Positions 61,636 to 64,000 of a stretch of 64,000 bases of DNA are shown here, in pieces; position 1 is the stretch's first letter, and each line of letters opens with the position of its first letter. The position numbers and the translations under genes are program-made. Source of the stretch: Succinimonas sp045124755 (GTDB lineage: Bacteria > Pseudomonadota > Gammaproteobacteria > Enterobacterales > Succinivibrionaceae); NCBI RefSeq assembly GCF_045124755.1, contig NZ_JBGVMK010000025.1, one strand, 5' to 3'. The notes beneath the pieces were generated by a model. That model had not been told where the DNA came from. It saw only the letters and a list, made by a program, of their open reading frames with translations, and ran no database searches.

Positions 61636-63201
61636 TCATTCCTGCCCGGAGGCGGTATCCTCCAGACGGAAGATCCGCACCTGGGCCACGGTGTTGTTTT
61701 CAACCTGGGTAATCCGGAACAGCCAGCCGTTCCGGATAAGCTCCGTGCCGGCCTCCGGCAGGTTCTGCAGTGTTTCGATAATGAAGCCCGCCAGAGTGTG
61801 GTAGTGGGCGCTGGGGTCGATATGACAGCCGGCGCGCATTTCCAGCTCCGACAGCGGGATGTCCGCCCGGGCCAGAAAGGAGCCGTCGTCCAGCCGGCGC
61901 AGCTCGGCCATTTCGCTCTGCTCCGGGAGATCCCCCGAGAAGCATTCCATAATGTCGTGCATGGTCACTAAACCCTCGTAGTTGCCGAATTCGTCCAGCA
62001 CCAGCACGTTGTAGATCTTGGAGCTCTTCGCCTCCTGCAGCGCCTTGAGCACGCTGACGGTTTCCGGGATCATGAGGGGCTGCTTCACCAGCTTCCCGAA
62101 ATCGATGCCGTCCCGGCCGGCAATAACCTCCTGGGTCAGCACCTCGGACTTGTTGATAATGCCGATGGGAGCGTCCCGGTTGCCGTCCCGGTAGGCCACA
62201 AGATGGCTGTAGGGGCTGTCGGCCAGGGCCTTCATGATGTCATCCCGGCTCTGGGAGATATCCACCATCACCACATCGCGGCGGGCGGTCATAATGGAGC
62301 GTACCGGCTGATTGGAAAGCTGCAGCACCCGGGAAACCATGTCCTTTTCGGCGGAATCGAACACCGCCTCCGGGGGCGCCACGATGGATTCCTTGATGGA
62401 TTGCACCTGACTGTCGTTCCGGGATCCCAGGATCCGGAGCACCAGAGACGCCGCCAGCTCCCGGCTGTTCTTAATGTTGGAGCTGAGCCGGAGACTGTTT
62501 TTCCGGGCGATCTGGTTGAAGATTTCGATAAGGATGGAAAACCCGATGGCCACATAGAGGTAGGTCTTGGGCACGTGAATATGAAGGCCCTCCGCCAGAA
62601 GAGAAAAGCCGATCATGAGGAGGAAGCTGAGACAGAGGATCACCAGGGTGGGATGCCGGCTCACAAAAAGCGTCAGCGGCCGGGAGCTCCAGACCATGAT
62701 GATCATGGCGATAATCACGGCAAACATCATGATAAACACATGCTCGCACATGCCCACGGCGGTGATCACGGAATCCAGGGAGAACACCGCATCCAAAACC
62801 ACGATCTGCATGACCACCAGACCGAAGGCATGAGTGGCCGCCTTAGATTCGGAAACCCGTTCCTCCTGCCCCTCCAGCTTGTCATGAAGCTCCGCCGTGG
62901 CCTTGTAAAGAAGAAAGGCGCCTCCCGCCAGCATAATGATGTCCCGCGCGGAAAACTCCACCCCGAAAAGCTCCGCCAGGGGTTCCGTCAGGGTGACAAT
63001 CCAGGAAATGCAGGAGATGAGGAGCAGTCTTACCAGAAGAGCCATTCCCAGTCCGACATAACGGGCCTTGTCCTGCATTTTCAAGGGAAGCTTGGAAGCC
63101 AGCACTGCGATAAACACCAGATTATCGATGCCCAGGACTATCTCCAGCACCACCAGGGTGAGGAGTCCAAGCCAGGCGGACGGATCATAGATCCACATCA
63201 T
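61636..63201 (-). CDS. TerC-CBS-CorC membrane protein (YoaE/YegH type)
   Basis: A protein of 521 residues from ATG 63201; a TTG start at 63264 would add 21 residues, and neither start has a good ribosome site. The first 240 residues are the TerC domain with about seven helices (WLGLLTLVVLEIVLGIDNLVFIA, IIMLAGGAFLLYKATAELH, VVLDAVFSLDSVITAVGM, HVPKTYLYVAIGFSILIEIFNQIARK). The Asp residues in the EIVLGIDN and VFSLDSV helices are the proposed metal-binding sites. Next come a CBS pair (about 290-420: VRSIMTARRDVVMVDI, VLVLDEFGNYEGLVTMHDIME) and a CorC/HlyC domain. E. coli YoaE has the same order and 518 residues. TerC proteins are linked to metal, often manganese, export; the exact substrate here is not shown. 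Confidence 0.88.
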   Translation of the reverse strand: MMWIYDPSAWLGLLTLVVLEIVLGIDNLVFIAVLASKLPLKMQDKARYVGLGMALLVRLLLISCISWIVTLTEPLAELFGVEFSARDIIMLAGGAFLLYKATAELHDKLEGQEERVSESKAATHAFGLVVMQIVVLDAVFSLDSVITAVGMCEHVFIMMFAVIIAMIIMVWSSRPLTLFVSRHPTLVILCLSFLLMIGFSLLAEGLHIHVPKTYLYVAIGFSILIEIFNQIARKNSLRLSSNIKNSRELAASLVLRILGSRNDSQVQSIKESIVAPPEAVFDSAEKDMVSRVLQLSNQPVRSIMTARRDVVMVDISQSRDDIMKALADSPYSHLVAYRDGNRDAPIGIINKSEVLTQEVIAGRDGIDFGKLVKQPLMIPETVSVLKALQEAKSSKIYNVLVLDEFGNYEGLVTMHDIMECFSGDLPEQSEMAELRRLDDGSFLARADIPLSELEMRAGCHIDPSAHYHTLAGFIIETLQNLPEAGTELIRNGWLFRITQVENNTVAQVRIFRLEDTASGQE

Positions 63202-63561
63202 GTCAAACACGTTCAGCGATTCTCCGTACGAACAGAATGGGGAAAAATAAAGGGATTCAGACAAATATTCGTCATTGATAAATCAATTATACATAGAGAA
63301 CCGGAATTCACGGGATATTTCTTTGGCAAAAGCGGGATATCCGGAACACGGGCCGGAAAAACCATCCTCCCGGACGCAAAAAACCGGAGCCGGAGATAAC
63401 GCCGGGAAACTTGCTGAAACGCAGCGGATGGCCGGAAGGAGGGAGCGGAACAGCAAAAACGCAGGAACCCGGCGGAGGACCGTCTTGCTTAAAGACCGCC
63501 CTGCCAGGCTCTCTCATCACCCCGCGCATCCGGGAACAGGCCCTCCCGGATGCCCTGAAGC
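63202..63561. other. Gene-free gap
   Basis: About 360 bp between two minus-strand genes. It probably holds the promoter of the TerC gene (AT-rich DNA near 63260-63320). No hairpin terminator with a T tract was found for the gene ending at 63562. Confidence 0.4.
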
Positions 63562-64000
63562 TTAAACAGCCCCGGAGCCGTTCAGGGGCCGGAGATGAAG
63601 TCTTTTAACGTAGCTGTCCAGACCGTCAATGAAGATATTCATCACCCCGGAGAGATTGTTTTCGTACAGATCCTGATTATCATCAGTATTAAAGAAAATC
63701 CGCTGGCCGCTGTATTTGTCATTGTCAGTGAGGATAACCTTGATAAGCTCAATGACCGGCCGGGAATTCTCATCATAGGTTCCGCCTGCTTCGGCGACGA
63801 CCTTTTTAATGGCATCCTTCCCGAACTCCTTTTCAAAATCGGCGGTAATGTCATTAAGAGCGCTAAGCGCTTTCATGGCATCAGTCTTCAGGCCGATAAA
63901 TCTGTCAGTGATGGGTTCGCCGTTTCCGTCCTTCGGGTACTTTTCCAGCGCCTCACGATACTCGCGAGCCTTCAGGATCTGGAAATTATTAAGCTTCTCC
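63562..64000 (-). CDS. Unknown protein, C-terminal 145 residues
   Basis: The frame runs from the right edge to a stop at 63562 without interruption; the start lies outside the window. It is acidic and mostly helical: FQILKAREYREALEKYPKD, AMKALSALNDITADFEKEFG, VIELIKVILTDNDKYSGQ, MNIFIDGLDSYVKRLHL. I do not recognise it. An internal Met at 63876 is not a likely start because the coding pattern continues upstream of it. Confidence 0.65.
   Translation of the reverse strand, partial: EKLNNFQILKAREYREALEKYPKDGNGEPITDRFIGLKTDAMKALSALNDITADFEKEFGKDAIKKVVAEAGGTYDENSRPVIELIKVILTDNDKYSGQRIFFNTDDNQDLYENNLSGVMNIFIDGLDSYVKRLHLRPLNGSGAV

Overview
The window reads as chromosomal DNA of a moderately GC-rich gammaproteobacterium. 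ProQ, YciN, RNase T, TilS, MotY, a YoaE-type TerC protein and RpoB/RpoC all match gammaproteobacterial families. The mix of anaerobe-type features (a NrdG-like radical SAM protein, an FNR-like box), a GH84 glycosidase and MotY fits a motile gut or rumen member of the Aeromonadales, perhaps Succinivibrionaceae. That placement is inference from gene content, not a phylogeny. Most genes are single housekeeping units separated by long gaps that hold decayed mobile genes and hairpins.

Layout. 1-5.9 kb: start of prc, then proQ on the minus strand; a hypothetical gene, a yciN-like gene, a GH84 glycosidase, lemA and an Rpn-nuclease remnant on plus. 7-12.7 kb: a tight five-gene minus-strand operon (coiled-coil protein, zinc-ribbon/FHA protein, NrdG-like radical SAM protein, Clp-type AAA+ ATPase, PP2C phosphatase). 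13-21.3 kb: an AAA-ATPase/PD-(D/E)XK gene flanked by short direct repeats, a tRNA-like remnant, a DIP1984 gene, motY, rnt, sodB, a lipoprotein hydrolase flanked by 120-bp repeats and a transposase remnant. 21.8-25.4 kb: metG and a periplasmic ClpP-like/Sel1 protein.

25.9-35.2 kb: a CRISPR locus. It has a cas4-cas1 fusion whose Cas4 half appears to have lost its nuclease residues, cas2, a 3.5-kb block of duplicated non-cas genes, and a 39-repeat array. No effector, cas3 or cas6 gene is present. Beyond the array lies a candidate FNR-controlled small RNA.

36-38.5 kb: an SPFH protein, then two tandem, nearly identical 27-codon genes with their own promoter and ribosome-binding sites; no larger gene explains them. 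38.6-47.7 kb: rpoC and rpoB, not preceded by rplJL, with an exact CRP-type palindrome upstream and large lineage-specific insertions in both subunits. 48.3-55.5 kb: a His/Asp-rich lipoprotein, three paralogous secreted 21-residue-repeat proteins, an OB-fold protein, a transmembrane Ser/Thr kinase with Sel1 repeats, and a hypothetical gene. 55.7-57.7 kb: a frameshifted Rpn nuclease and its truncated duplicate. 58-64 kb: tilS, a GT-C glycosyltransferase, a TerC-CBS-CorC protein and the 3' end of an unknown gene.

How it may work together (inference): the kinase (52.3-54.6 kb), the PP2C phosphatase and the FHA protein could form a phospho-signalling circuit around the Clp-type ATPase, although the kinase is not in the operon. 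The CRISPR locus can probably acquire spacers but needs processing and interference genes from elsewhere. The strongest candidates for undescribed biology are the tandem 27-aa genes, the five-gene signalling operon and the Cas4-degenerate adaptation locus.
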